64,000 nucleotides of DNA, from the NCBI RefSeq assembly GCF_033958435.1, contig NC_134158.1, positions 4,483,837-4,547,836 on the forward strand, in the 5' to 3' direction. Each line of letters opens with the position of its first letter. The stretch's first letter is position 1. Positions 53,850-64,000 of the stretch are shown here, piece after piece. The DNA comes from Carettochelys insculpta (Eukaryota; Chordata; Testudines; Carettochelyidae). The position numbers and the translations under genes were made by a program. The notes beneath the pieces are model-generated. The model was not told the origin of the DNA and did not search any database. It worked only from the letters and a program-made list of their open reading frames with translations.

Positions 53850-55715
53850 TTCATAGATACATGTTCATTAAAGTATTTACATACACCTCTTGTTCTTTCC
53901 TTTGCTCATCATGCCTTAAAATCATTAGCTCCACTTTCCTGCTGGTAAGAGCCTGTTCAGCTCCTTTTAGAGCACAGGAAATACAACATTTGATTTGCAA
54001 GAAACAGAAATAAACACAAAGGATTATTGCTAATACTAATGCTATTCCTTGCAAAATTAAGTTCCCACATGTCCAGTCCAACTTCCCAATCAACCCGAGG
54101 GTCCAACTTTCCTCCTGCTTCAGGCTCATCACAGCCTTTTCAATTTCTGAGGCATCTTCCTCTACTTTATTGCCGGTGTCTGTGATATACACACAGCATT
54201 CCTTCCCCACCACGGCACAAACCCCACCCTTACTCCCTAGGATGTAATCTTGGGCCATTTGGTTTTGGAGGAACATTTGCCTAACTTCTGCGAATTGCTT
54301 ATCGATGGCTCAGAGGGCTTTGGTTGTAGCATTGGCTACTTTCTCGAAAGCTTCCTCCAGCTTTCCTTCAGCGCAAAGGCGACACCCAAACCTGGGGTCG
54401 TGACTCCGCAGTACATTTCCCTTGTTCTCTCTCGGTAGTTTCAGACCCTTCCACCGTGAAGATGGTCCACTACCCAAACGGCTGGGAAGGCTGCCCCAGT
54501 GTAGCAGGTTCCACTCCAGTGTATAGACAGAGTTTATGTGCTCTTCAGCCACATTTGAAATAATGGCTGACCTGAGCTGTTAAGGCTTCATCGCATTGCG
54601 GTTTCATCATCCACTGCATGTAGTACCCAAAGATGCCTTTATTTTTTTCCCAGGTGTTAATTTTACACCAAACCCCATTTTGGACAGTGCTTATCTCACA
54701 CTTGCTTTTCCCCACTCTCAGATTTAGAGAATTATTCCTCTTTATTCGGCACTGGTGAGGCCACATCTGGAATATTGTGTCCAGTTTTGGGCCCCCCAGT
54801 ATAAAAAGGATGTGGATTTGCTGGAGCAGGTTCAGCGAAGGGGAACAAAAATGATTAAGGGGCTGGAGCACAAGACCTATGAGGAGAGACTGAGGGATTT
54901 GGGCTTGTTCAGTTTACAGTAGAGAAGACTTAGAAGTGATTTAATAGCAGCCTTCAGCTTCCTGAAGGGGAGCTCTAAAGAGGAGGGTGAGAAACTGTTC
55001 TCAGTGGTGTCGGATGGCAGAACAAGGAGCAATGGTCTGAAGGTGAAGAGGGAGAGGTGTAGGTTAGATATTAGGAAAAACTACTTCACCAGGCGGGTGG
55101 TGAAGCACTGGAATGTGTTGCCTAGACAGGTAGTAGATTCTCCATCCCTTGAGGTTTTTAAGTCCCGGCTGGACAAGGTCCTGGCTGGGATGACTTAGTG
55201 AGGGTTGATCCTGCTTGAAAGAGGGGGCTGGACTAGATGACCTCCTGAGGTCCCTTCCAGCCCTGTGATTCTGTGGGCTCCTGTGCCCCTGCATGTCCAG
55301 CAGTGTTCTCCAACTGAGGTTATGGCTAGGTGGACATGCCCTAGGACATGCCCTAGGCCATTAAACTCTTTATCATACTGTGTGCCATTCTGACCCAATT
55401 CATCAAACCATGTGCCATTCATCTGACTGTTATTTAGTAGGGCTGGAATCATTGGGACCCCTCCTTCTGAATGTACAGGACTATGAGCACATGTTCAACA
55501 ATCTGACATATTAAATTCTAGGGAAACTTGGTTTATGCTTTTAATGAACCATATTTAAGCCATATCGGCTACAGCTACTAGGTATTAAAAACAAACTAAA
55601 CATCAGTTCAGTAGGATTTGTTTGGCCAGCCCCATTTGGCTGTTCGTCAGGACTTTGTAGCTTTCTTCACCTATGTGTGGCAGGTTTCCTGGGTCGTAGT
55701 TGATACCGTAGTCTT
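53850..55715 (-). pseudogene. ERV env remnant, interrupted by CR1
   Basis: From 3' to 5' on the window: the TM subunit at 53851-54276, with a CX6CC cysteine motif and a long hydrophobic membrane segment plus cytoplasmic tail. Upstream TM/SU pieces lie at 54310-54715. After the CR1 insertion, an SU-like segment with N-glycosylation sites lies near 55290-55450. Frames are broken in several places. CX6CC is typical of gamma-type envelopes in which SU and TM are covalently linked. No intact Env can be made. Confidence 0.75.
54720..55276 (+). mobile_element. CR1 3' fragment inserted in ERV env
   Basis: Plus-strand CR1 with CACATCTGGAATATTGTGTC, RCRLDIRKNYFTRRVVKHWN in translation and the 3' end CCAGCCCTGTGATTCTGTG. 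Orientation is opposite to the ERV. It postdates the provirus. Confidence 0.85.
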
Positions 55716-58700
55716 GGTCCCTAAGGTTCGTCTGCTTCTGGGCCTGGATTGCTGGTACCAGGCCTGCGCTGATCCTCGTCTATTTCTGGACCTGGATGGC
55801 TGGTACCAGGTCTGTGACGCTCCTCTTCAGGACTAACCTCTGCAGGAGCTGGAACTGGTTTGCAGTGGGAGGTGTGGATCCAGGTGGGCAGTACCTTGCA
55901 CTTCACAGCAGTATGGGTGGTCAAAAGGACTTGGTGGGGCCCTTCCACCTGGGTTCCAGGGCATTCTTTCGCTGGTGGACCTTTACACAGACCCAATCTC
56001 CTGGTTGCAGTTTACGGCATGGCTCAGTCGGGGCCTCCAGGAAAGCGTCCTTGACCTGTGAATGACAGGACTGCACACACCTCATCTGTTCCTGACACTA
56101 CTTAACTGTGCTTCCTTTGACAAGTGTGATGTCAGCCTGGTCAATCTCTGGGCTGCTCAGCTGTCTCATAGGCCGACCACACACCATCTCATGAGGACTA
56201 AGTCCAGTTTTTCGGTTAGGAGTGTCTCTCATGCTCATTAGGGCAATTGGGAGAAGCTTCTACCCAAGTTAAACCAGAGTCCTCACATATTTTGGCGAGT
56301 TTATTCTTTACAATCCCATTTCGTCTTTCCACTGCTCCCGCGCTCTCCGGGTGTGGCAGACAGGGCAGCGCCTGTCGGATGGAGCGGTACTTTGCCACCT
56401 TCTGAATGACTTGTCCAGTGAAGTGAGTACCGCCATCACTGGAGATCACAAGGGGTGTTCCCCAGCACGGGATGAGGTGATTTAGAAATCTTTTAGCCAC
56501 TGTGAAGGCATCAGCTTTCCTGCATGGATCGGCTTCTACCCACCCTGAGAACAAACAAACAATAACCAGCACATATTCAAAGGATTTACGTTGAGGCAAT
56601 TGAACGAAGTCCATCTGCAAATTCAGGGGTCTGGTTGCCGGAACTGTCTGTACAGGTTTGCCCGCGTTGTGGGCTTGGCCGACAGGGAAAGCCAGACCGG
56701 ACTCTTGGGCTACTTGGGAGAATTTGGGAGCAAACCAGTTTTCTGTTAGAGTTGCGACCATCCCCCCTTTGCTAAGGTGCGACAGCCCATGGAGCACGGA
56801 AGCCAGGTGAGGTAACAGGACCACTGGGGCAACAATGCGGCCATCAAAGCTGCGCCACAAGTGGTCTGGGTGCGAGGTGCACCCTGCCAATCTCCACTCC
56901 CGCTTTCCCGATTCAGGGGCTTGGTCTTGCACTAGGGCCGGTTCCGACAGGGAGGGCGCGGGAGATGGCATCGGAAGGGAGGGATACAATGCTTCAGCCC
57001 GAGGAGGACATAGGGCAGCTGCCCTGGCAGCCCGGGCGGCTGTATCATTCCCTATTGCAGCTTCATCAGAGGGAGAAGCATGAGCTGTGCACTTAACAAT
57101 AGCCAGAGCAGAGGGTAAAAGTACAGCATCTGGGAGAGCAGCGACATAAGGGCCTTTCTTTATAGCGTGTCCAGAGGAGGTGAGAGAACCTCGCTGTTTC
57201 CATCGCCTGCCCAAATCACGAACTCCACCAAAAGCGCACCGGGAGTCAGTACAGACAGCGGCAGAAACCCCTGCTGCGATACGACAGGTGCGAGGGAGAG
57301 CTACGAGCTCTGCCACCTGTGCAGACGAGACAGAAGGCAGAGGAGCAGATTCCACAACATCATAAACAGTACAAAGTGCAGAGCCTGTTTCTAAGGTACC
57401 AGTAGGATTATAAACGCAAGAACCATCTGAATACAGTATAAAGTCAGGATTGTCCCGCGGGGTTCCAGAGAGATCAGGTGGAGGAGACGTGACAGCCTGA
57501 ACAACTTTCAAGCAATCACGTGGCTCCCCCTCGAGAGGTGCAGGGAGCCATGTAGGGGGATTTAAAGAAGCACAACGAACCTCTGAAACATTAGGGGAGG
57601 CAAAAAGGAGCCGTTCATATTTAACAGGACAAGCATTGGAACGGTGCTGAGTTTTTCCTTTCAGGAGCAACGCAGACACTGAGTGAGGAACAGCCAACGT
57701 TAAGGGACATTGTAAAACCACAGGCTCTGCTGGCTCTAAAATTCGTGCTGCAGCTGCAACTGCACAAAGGCGAGGAGAGAAAGAAGCAGCCACAGAATCA
57801 AGATAGGTACCGTGATCAGCAAGAGGGTGGCATTTCTCACCATGGCTCTGAACCAGCACACCCATAGCACATCCTTCCTTTGCATGACAGAACAAAGTGA
57901 AAGGCCGGGAATAATCAGGTAAACCCAAAGCAGGAGCAGACGCTAATGCTTGTTTCAAGGAGGCGAAAGCAGTGCCTTGCTGGGGGCCCCAAGGAAAGGG
58001 AGTGGGGGTGGCATTTCGAGTAAGCTCCTTGAGCAGTTTGGTGAGTTGAGAAAAGTGAGGCATCCATTGCCTACAATAGCAGCCATGCCTAAGAAAGAAG
58101 GGATTTGCAAAGGGGTAGTAGGTCTAGGGGCAGAAAGGGTCGTCTGGATTCTGTTTTCAGAGAGCTGACGGCTGCCTGCTGAGAGATCCTGCCCCAAATA
58201 CCTGACTTTTGGCTGACACAGTTGAAGTTTTCGTTTGGACACCTTGTGCCATTTTTGGCTGGGGCAACGAGAAGTGGAAGCGAGTCTGCTCTGCCTGCCT
58301 CGAGGGACGGGCTGCACAGAAGCAAATCATCTCCATACTGAATGAGAGTAGAGCCAGAGGGGAAAGTGATCCCAGCAAGGTCCCTCTGCAGGATCTGTGA
58401 AAAATAGGTGGGAGAATCGCTCAACCCTTGTGGCAGAAGAGTCCAGCAGTATCGCTGCCCTTTATAAGTAAAAGCTGCCAGGCATTGGCAGTCGGGATGG
58501 AGCGGAACACTGCAGAAGGCAGAGGAGAGGTCAACACAGTCAAGTGGGTGGAATCTGGTGGACTAGGGGAAAGAATTGTGGCTGGGTCGGGAGTAATAGG
58601 CAATTGAGAGATAACAAGGGAGCTGATCGCTCAAAGGCAGGTGTCCCTCCCCGGTTTCTTTCAGGGCAGTATGGGGGTGTTGCAAGGACTTGAGCAGGGG

Positions 58701-59260
58701 GTGAGAATCCCCTGGGCCAGGAGGTCAGAAATGACAGGTTGAATTCCTGCCCCAGCCGCAGGATTCAGCGGGTACTGAGGAACAGGGGGCAAGGGCTTAG
58801 TAGGGTTAACCGAAATGTACAGGGGATCTGCTGATATTCTGCCCACCTCGTTTGGGGCGGTGGCCCACAAGCAGTTGGGTACCTGGGACAAAAGATCAAC
58901 ATCTGGCTGGGGAATAGAAGGCACGAGGGAGGCGGTAGGATCCTGCAGGAGGTCTTCCACCTCCTCTCCTGGCTGTGCAGGAACTTCATGATAAACCCCA
59001 TCTGGAGCACAGAAAATGGTGCAGCGCGACCCGCACAGGAGATCCCTTCCGAATAGATTTACGGGGGAGCAGGACTGAGAAGGAAAGAACCCTGCTCTGA
59101 AACGGGCCCAGTACAGGGGAGACGGGTTCAGAGACAGGGTGAGGTACGACTTGATCAGAAATGCCGACTGCATTAACAGCCTGGCCAGAAAGGGGAACAG
59201 GGAAAGACGACACTTGGAGGCTGGACCTGCTGGCCCCCGTGTCTACTAAAACCTGGGTGT
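55716..59260 (-). pseudogene. ERV pro-pol remnant
   Basis: Minus-strand order: protease with the active-site LVDTGAS near 59250, RT beginning near 58700 (LLAQGILTPCSSPCNTP) with the YGDD catalytic box near 58350, connection, RNase H (FILYSDGS, AELVAL, CTDSRCAFG) and integrase. The 56216-58063 stretch is open for 615 codons. In integrase the N-terminal HH is followed by loss of the CC zinc pair. The core still shows QMDF, SDGGTHF and AVERRNG (D, D, E). The C-terminal domain (GPHQVLLTTHTAVK) is in another frame at 55721-55996. RT is split over frames. The GammaRV-like class is inferred from RNase H and integrase. Confidence 0.85.
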
Positions 59261-59289
59261 TTTGTCCAGCAGCCTGGCAGGTCAGAGCG

Positions 59290-60245
59290 CCAGCTGGGTT
59301 CAGGGGAATACGGGGAGATAAGAGAGAGAAGCTGCAATCCTCTTCCAGGCACCCCGTTCACTCTCAAAGTCCACTAAGTTAAACTGAGCCTGTGCAGCTC
59401 TGTGAACTGCAGGGACTGTCGGCCTGGGGCGACGTGGGCGCTGACTTTCCCAGCGTCCAGGCTGTTTGCAATAGTGGCAAACAGTTGTACCCACTGGTGT
59501 AACTGGGCTGCCTCGGCCAGCTGTAGCTGCAAACCAAGGTGGGGTTGATCTTGCTGTCCCATAGGTACCCTGCAGATGTCGCTCTGTAGAGCGGCCCCGA
59601 CCCCTGCCTAATTCAGAGGGCATTGATTGTAATCCCATACATTTAGGTTCTTTAACCTGTTTAGCCTTTAAGCGCTGGCTGCAATGGTTTGCCACTGTTA
59701 AGAGGTCTGCTAAAGGTTTAGTTTCCCAGCCCACAGTCATTCATTTCAGCTGTCTCTGTACAGCTGGGTTTAATCCATTCACAAAGGCGGCACCCAGCGC
59801 CTGTTGAGCAGTCGCAGCCGGATTGTCATTGCCAGAGTGCCTCTCAGATACCTTTGTAAGCCTTTCCAAATAGGCACCTGGTGTTCCCTTATCTTCCTGC
59901 TCGCAGAGATTAATTTTAACCCCATCTGGTCACTTGGGAAAAACTAAGGATACTGTCAAGCAGCCTGTTTCCAGCTTGTGTAAGCTCAGTATCATAAGTT
60001 CCTGCCCCTGGCACTCCTTGGATGGGCTCAGCTGGCCCCTCTGCTTTCCTTATGATTTTTTTTTGCTTATCAGGCAAGATCACCCTTAAAAGCTGATCGA
60101 GGTCCTGCCAATTTGGGGCATAAGACCGGATCACTAGTGCTAGTTCTGATTGAAACTTTACCGGGTCGTCTTCTGCTGGGGGAAAGTCTTTAGCCATGGC
60201 ATGTAATTCAGGCCTAGTCCAGGGTTGGTAAACCCGCATGCGCCC
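59290..60245 (-). pseudogene. ERV gag remnant (capsid-nucleocapsid)
   Basis: The capsid part (60239-59916) contains YQPWTRPELHAMAKDFPP, and the FQSELALVIRSYAPNWQDL segment is readable. A shifted frame (59740-59300) carries a basic region and one zinc-knuckle (CHYCKQPGRW) whose His and last Cys are both changed to Arg. That would abolish zinc binding. Confidence 0.75.
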
Positions 60246-61618
60246 TCCTTGGGGGTTTGGGACTTCTCGTAAAGGAAAAATTTGAGTGGTTGGGCTATTA
60301 TTTGTTTCCCCCCATGCAACTTACTAATGGTTGTCCCTTTGAAGGTGGTGTCTTGAGGACAATAGTAGCTGCAGCGGCTGACTGGTAAGTCATAAGGTGC
60401 ACCCTGGGTCCCTTTTCTGCTGTCTACAGAGGCTCCTGAATCCCTTTGATCCTCCTGGGCCTGGGGACCTGGGTTTGGACAAGGTAGAGAATTCCAGACA
60501 GAACACAGGACGTCATCATATCGTCCTGGGAGTTAGGGCTTGGAAGGCAAGGATACAATTGCCCCATAAATGGCGCACTCGGCTGTGTGTCTGCTGTTTT
60601 GTGTTGTACATCTGCACCTTCAAGCTGTCTGATTTTATACTGAAGTTTCTCCTGGGAATCTTTTAAACTTCTTAAACGAGACTCGTTCTGCCTTTTACAA
60701 GTCTCTTCATACCATGATAACGAGGCAGACTATTGTTGATCGGGAGTTTTCGCTCCACGACCCTCAACAGCGCCTTGTAAATGGAGGATTTTATCCCTAT
60801 CAATGATACCTAATAGAGGGAACTGCAGTTTGGGATTGTCCCAGGTATAAAAATTCCTTTTGTCTAGAAATTTGCAAGTAATTTCCCCGAGTGAGTGTAC
60901 ATAAAAACAGCTGGACGGCCCTTAGAGGGTACCGGAATTCCTGGAGTCTGACATGTCCCCAGCATTGATTTTCTCCCTGTGAGGCACCGAATGGAAGTTC
61001 GCCTGGCTCATAGGGTGCAAGGCAGTGAACCGAATTTCACCTGGCTCACAAGATCTCTCCCTGCAAGGCACCAAACCGAAGCTCACCTGGTTACAGAGAG
61101 TGAGGCACTGAACCAAAGCCCCCCTGGCTCACGGGGAGGAGGGGGGGATGTTCCCAGCACACGCTCCAGCCCAGCAGAACGCCTGGCGGGAGTTAAGTCT
61201 GCCCGGGCTTAGGGATATCATTAATGGTTAGTCTTACTTCAGAACAGGAAACAGAGGGAGGCAACAAAGCTTCCCACAGATCCATGTGTCGAAAGAGTCG
61301 TGGCACCACGCCAGCTTTTAGTGTCTGAACACAGAGGGCCCAGCGCATGGCTGCCTCACTAGAGGCACCGGTGTGCCCTTTGGGAACTGAGACATACAAC
61401 ACAGGCCTAATAGAGAAAGACAGAGACACACAGAACGTTAGCTGCTCCACAAAGGTGGAACCCGTAGCTCCCCCTTACCCTGACGGCCGCCGGCACTCCA
61501 GTCCCAAGCCCCTGCTGGGAGATTTTGTAACAGGTATCCCCCTTACCTTCTACTGAGCGCTCTTCAGAGGCTTGGAAGTCGAGCGCTGGCCCCCCGTCCG
61601 GGCAAGTGGTGCGTTGGG
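60246..61618 (-). other. ERV leader and 5' gag region
   Basis: Between the primer site and the recognisable capsid. A proline-rich stretch and repeated CTGGCTCAC / AGGCACCGAA motifs (60960-61140) are seen, but no clear matrix domain. Confidence 0.5.
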
Positions 61619-61636
61619 ATCTCGGTGGAACCTCCA
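61619..61636 (-). promoter_or_regulatory. ERV primer-binding site (tRNA-Gln)
   Basis: The plus strand reads ATCTCGGTGGAACCTCCA, identical to the 3' 18 nt of tRNA-Gln including CCA. It lies 3 bp from the LTR edge, so reverse transcription was primed by tRNA-Gln. Confidence 0.85.
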
Positions 61637-61639
61637 GAT

Positions 61640-62034
61640 TGCTGAAGCACAAGACGTCTCTGTGTAGGCGGCGAACATTCAGCTTTACTGAATTCAATAA
61701 GGCAACAGATGAGCCAAACTGGACAGGAGTAAAACCAGGCCCAGCAAGGCTGCTTGGTGCAGCGAACTCTGGTGTTTTATACCCTCACACAAACAACGCC
61801 CAGTGTCAGAGGCAATTAGTTAGAGCAGCGTAAATCACTTTCCAAAGAGAAACTGTTATCAGCAAAGAGAAACAGGTACCGGGGAGCTGGAGCCCCAACT
61901 CCAAACAGCCCATTATCGCATTCCATAGAGCTCATCCTCCCGCCGTTCCCAAACAGGTCAAGGAAAGGACCGGCTCCTGTGTGCGCGCGGGAGGAAGGGC
62001 TGTGAAATGGCGTCTATACAAGATGGCTTCCAAA
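61640..62034 (-). repeat. ERV 5' LTR
   Basis: Plus-strand edges TGCTGAAGCACAAG and GGCTTCCAAA. TATA (minus strand) at 61785-61776. It includes a ~15-bp segment absent from the 3' LTR (TTAGTTAGAGCAGCG near 61816). Confidence 0.85.
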
Positions 62035-63925
62035 ATCATATACAGCTACTTTTTTATTTTTGGTCTCCGCCCCCCCGCCCCCAGGCTACCAGCAGGGATG
62101 GAGAGTCCTCTCCAGCTGGCACCCTCCAACACGCCGCATGGCCTGGGCTAGTGTTTGGAGCAAGTGCACTGCCCAAAGGTGCCCGTCCCCCTCTGGGTCA
62201 CCCCAGTCGGATGCAAAGGAAAGAGACGTCAGTACGTTTGGAACTGAGGTGACTGCAAGGAGATGCTGGAAAGCAGGTTGATGACTCCTCCCTGCTACCC
62301 GCCTTAGGGGCTCCACTCCGCACTTGCTGGCTGAGTTTGCTCCCGTAGCCTTTGCCTCTCCCGATCCTGCCCACAAGGCAGTGGGGAAGGTTCTCACAGG
62401 GGTGTCTGCCCCGGAGGGGGGTGGGGGGCGTAAGGAGTCAGGGCCCCTTGGACGCCAGTGACCAAATGGTGGTTCAGACGCCATCTGGATTAGCCCAATG
62501 GAGGGACCCAAGTATCCCAGACCCTCATCTCCTGCAGAATGAGGGGGCAGAAGCTGCCTAGTCAACACATCCACCATCACATTCGGGTGGTCCACACTGC
62601 CCGCCTGGTGCCTGTGGGCTGCTGGCGCTGCCGCTGCTGTGGGCTCACGGACGACCATGTGAGCAAGAAGAGATAACACACAGCAAATGGCAGGGAGGGT
62701 CAGTCTGGCTTGATCATCCACACCACCACTCTCTCCCCTGTCGCTGAGCTTCCCCCCCACCCCGACCTGCAGCACCCCCCCCTGCCCACAGACCCCTAAC
62801 TCCCTCTCCCCCAAGTAAGTTAAGGACTTACTGCTGCTGCAGCCTGGAAGAGCTGCCATCTCCTCCACCAGAGCTACGCGTACCTCAACTGCACACAGCA
62901 AAGCAGCTCCTGCCATGCGTCAGGGCAGCCGTGGCTGTCTGCCGCAAAGCAGCTCCGGCCGCATGGTGAGACGCCAACAGCCCTGCAGCCGGGCACATCC
63001 TGTCACACTCTGCAGCTTCCCCTGCGCCCTCTGGCCCACTCCCAACATTTCCTTGGACCACAGCTCACCCCCTGCACCCTCCACCCCAGCCTGCTCCCAA
63101 CACCCACCCCACCTGGCTCCCCAAAACTCCTAGTCCCTACCACCCCCTGGGTACTGGTACCGCCTCCACTGGAGCCCCCAGCTAGCAAGTAGAATTTTAG
63201 TGAAAAGAGCAAAAATGCCCCATGGTGGACATAAAAGCTCAGCAGCTGAAAGGTGATTTTTCAGAACAAGCCAGGACCAGGGCACCTTTAATCCCTCTCC
63301 TGGTTTTGCTGGGGAGCAGCCCCATGGGAAGGGGTGGCAAAGGAGGCAGGTGCCCCAGGGCCCAGCATTTTGGTGGTGGCAGCTTACATTATAGTAGGGA
63401 AGGGAGCAATCTTTTCTTTTGTCTTTGAAGAAACACTGATAGTCCTTGTGCCTGATTACAGATTGCAGAACATAAAAACTCATCATCTTGCCATTAGATC
63501 TCTGGTCACTGCAGTGACCTTTGATATTCTCCAAACAGTTTTGTACTTTGGGGAACTAGAAAATTACAAAGCTATGAGGGTTTAAGGCTTTCGGTGGCAA
63601 AGGCTTTTGATGCCCAATATTGGGGTACTGGATGTGTCTGACCAATCCTTGTAATGTCAGAAGACTGAATTGTGTTCCTTAATATGGTGAGTGCTGTGCC
63701 AAGTTTTTTCAACCATTGCTGCTTGTAAGCAGTGGGGATGGTCCCACTATTAAGGAGAACTATTCTGGCTTCTACACTACTCTGATGAAATGGTCTAGTG
63801 AAAGGATATGAGTGTCTGCTCCAACTGCCTTTATCTCGCATTCTCCTTTACCAGAGTTGTGAGCCCAGTTCTTGAGGGGCCATTTGGGGATCTGGGGCAA
63901 ATAATTAAAAAAAAAAAAAAAAGTC
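62035..63925. other. No gene recognised
   Basis: A 276-codon minus-strand ORF (62916-62086) has no domain I recognise, and a long Pro/Gly-rich composition makes chance possible. The 63.2-63.9 kb part looks like decayed repeat sequence. An A run lies at ~63906-63922. Confidence 0.4.
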
Positions 63926-64000
63926 TGTCAGGGATTGTGTTTGGCCCTGAGGGCAGGGACTGGACAGTGACATCCTGAGGTCCCTTCTAGCTCTCTGAGA
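63926..64000 (+). mobile_element. CR1 3'-end fragment at window edge
   Basis: GACTGGACAGTGACATCCTG, then AGGTCCCTTCTAGCTCTCTG, matches the CR1 3' terminus. It is cut by the window end. Confidence 0.7.

Larger units (their letters stand above)
53434..62034 (-). mobile_element. Endogenous retrovirus (class-I/gamma-like), minus strand, decayed
   Basis: Order on the minus strand: 5' LTR (62034-61640), tRNA-Gln primer site (61636-61619), leader and gag (to ~59300), pro, pol (to ~55720), env (to ~53850), polypurine tract, 3' LTR (53809-53434). RNase H and integrase resemble gammaretrovirus-type Pol, and the env TM has a CX6CC motif. Every gene carries stops, frameshifts or lost catalytic or zinc residues, so the copy is a fossil. 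No clear target-site duplication flanks it. A CR1 is inserted in env. Confidence 0.88.

Overview
This window is vertebrate nuclear DNA from a non-avian sauropsid, most likely a turtle. The basis is indirect. Coding genes are split by GT/AG introns. CR1 LINE fragments with the typical 3' end, Penelope-like elements with a GIY-YIG nuclease, a MIR-type SINE, a PNMA-like LTR element and a class-I-like endogenous retrovirus are all present. TRIM/B30.2 and KRAB zinc-finger genes also sit close together. Species cannot be fixed from sequence alone.

Two host genes can be assembled exon by exon with every splice phase consistent. (1) A TRIM-family E3 ligase gene on the minus strand (31071 down to 17813). 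Its eight coding exons encode RING, B-box, coiled coil, two 21-nt microexons and a B30.2 (PRY-SPRY) domain, 480 codons in all. A perfect ISRE lies just upstream of the ATG. (2) A KRAB-C2H2 zinc-finger gene on the plus strand (CpG-island promoter near 43.1-43.6 kb, coding 44561-51197). It encodes KRAB-A, KRAB-B and 16 intact fingers, about 652 codons. Its array ends at a TGA that replaces the first zinc-binding Cys of the next finger.

Layout. 1-3.5 kb: TRIM exon fossils in head-to-head orientation and GC-rich DNA. 3.5-4.6 kb: a repeat-associated acidic ORF and a ~55-bp minisatellite. 4.6-8.2 kb: a decayed non-LTR retrotransposon joined to the first ~39 nt of a U2 snRNA gene, which identifies it as Utopia-like. 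8.2-13.9 kb: a nested stack of a PNMA-like Gag element split by a LINE insertion with ~50-bp target duplications, then a nearly open Penelope-like element with an inverted head piece. 14-17.4 kb: no gene recognised. 17.5-31.1 kb: the TRIM gene, with CR1, Penelope, MITE, MIR and minisatellite sequence in its introns. 31-36 kb: SINE, a 38-bp perfect inverted repeat and another isolated TRIM coiled-coil exon. 36.3-37.5 kb: an unidentified minus-strand ORF pair with GC-box-like repeats upstream. 38.7-42.1 kb: an LTR-like region with tandem repeats and a second copy of the PNMA-like element. 42.3-51.7 kb: the KRAB-ZNF gene with a decayed Penelope element in its intron. 52.1-62.0 kb: a CR1 fragment followed by an ERV in minus orientation (LTR, env, pol, pro, gag, tRNA-Gln primer site, LTR), with another CR1 inserted in env. 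62-64 kb: nothing recognised except a CR1 tail.

No prokaryotic features or CRISPR arrays were seen. The strongest observations are the Utopia/U2 junction with a start codon formed at the join, the ISRE-linked TRIM gene with duplicated 21-nt heptad microexons, the finger-killing nonsense codon in the ZNF gene, and the unidentified ORF pair at 36.3-37.4 kb.
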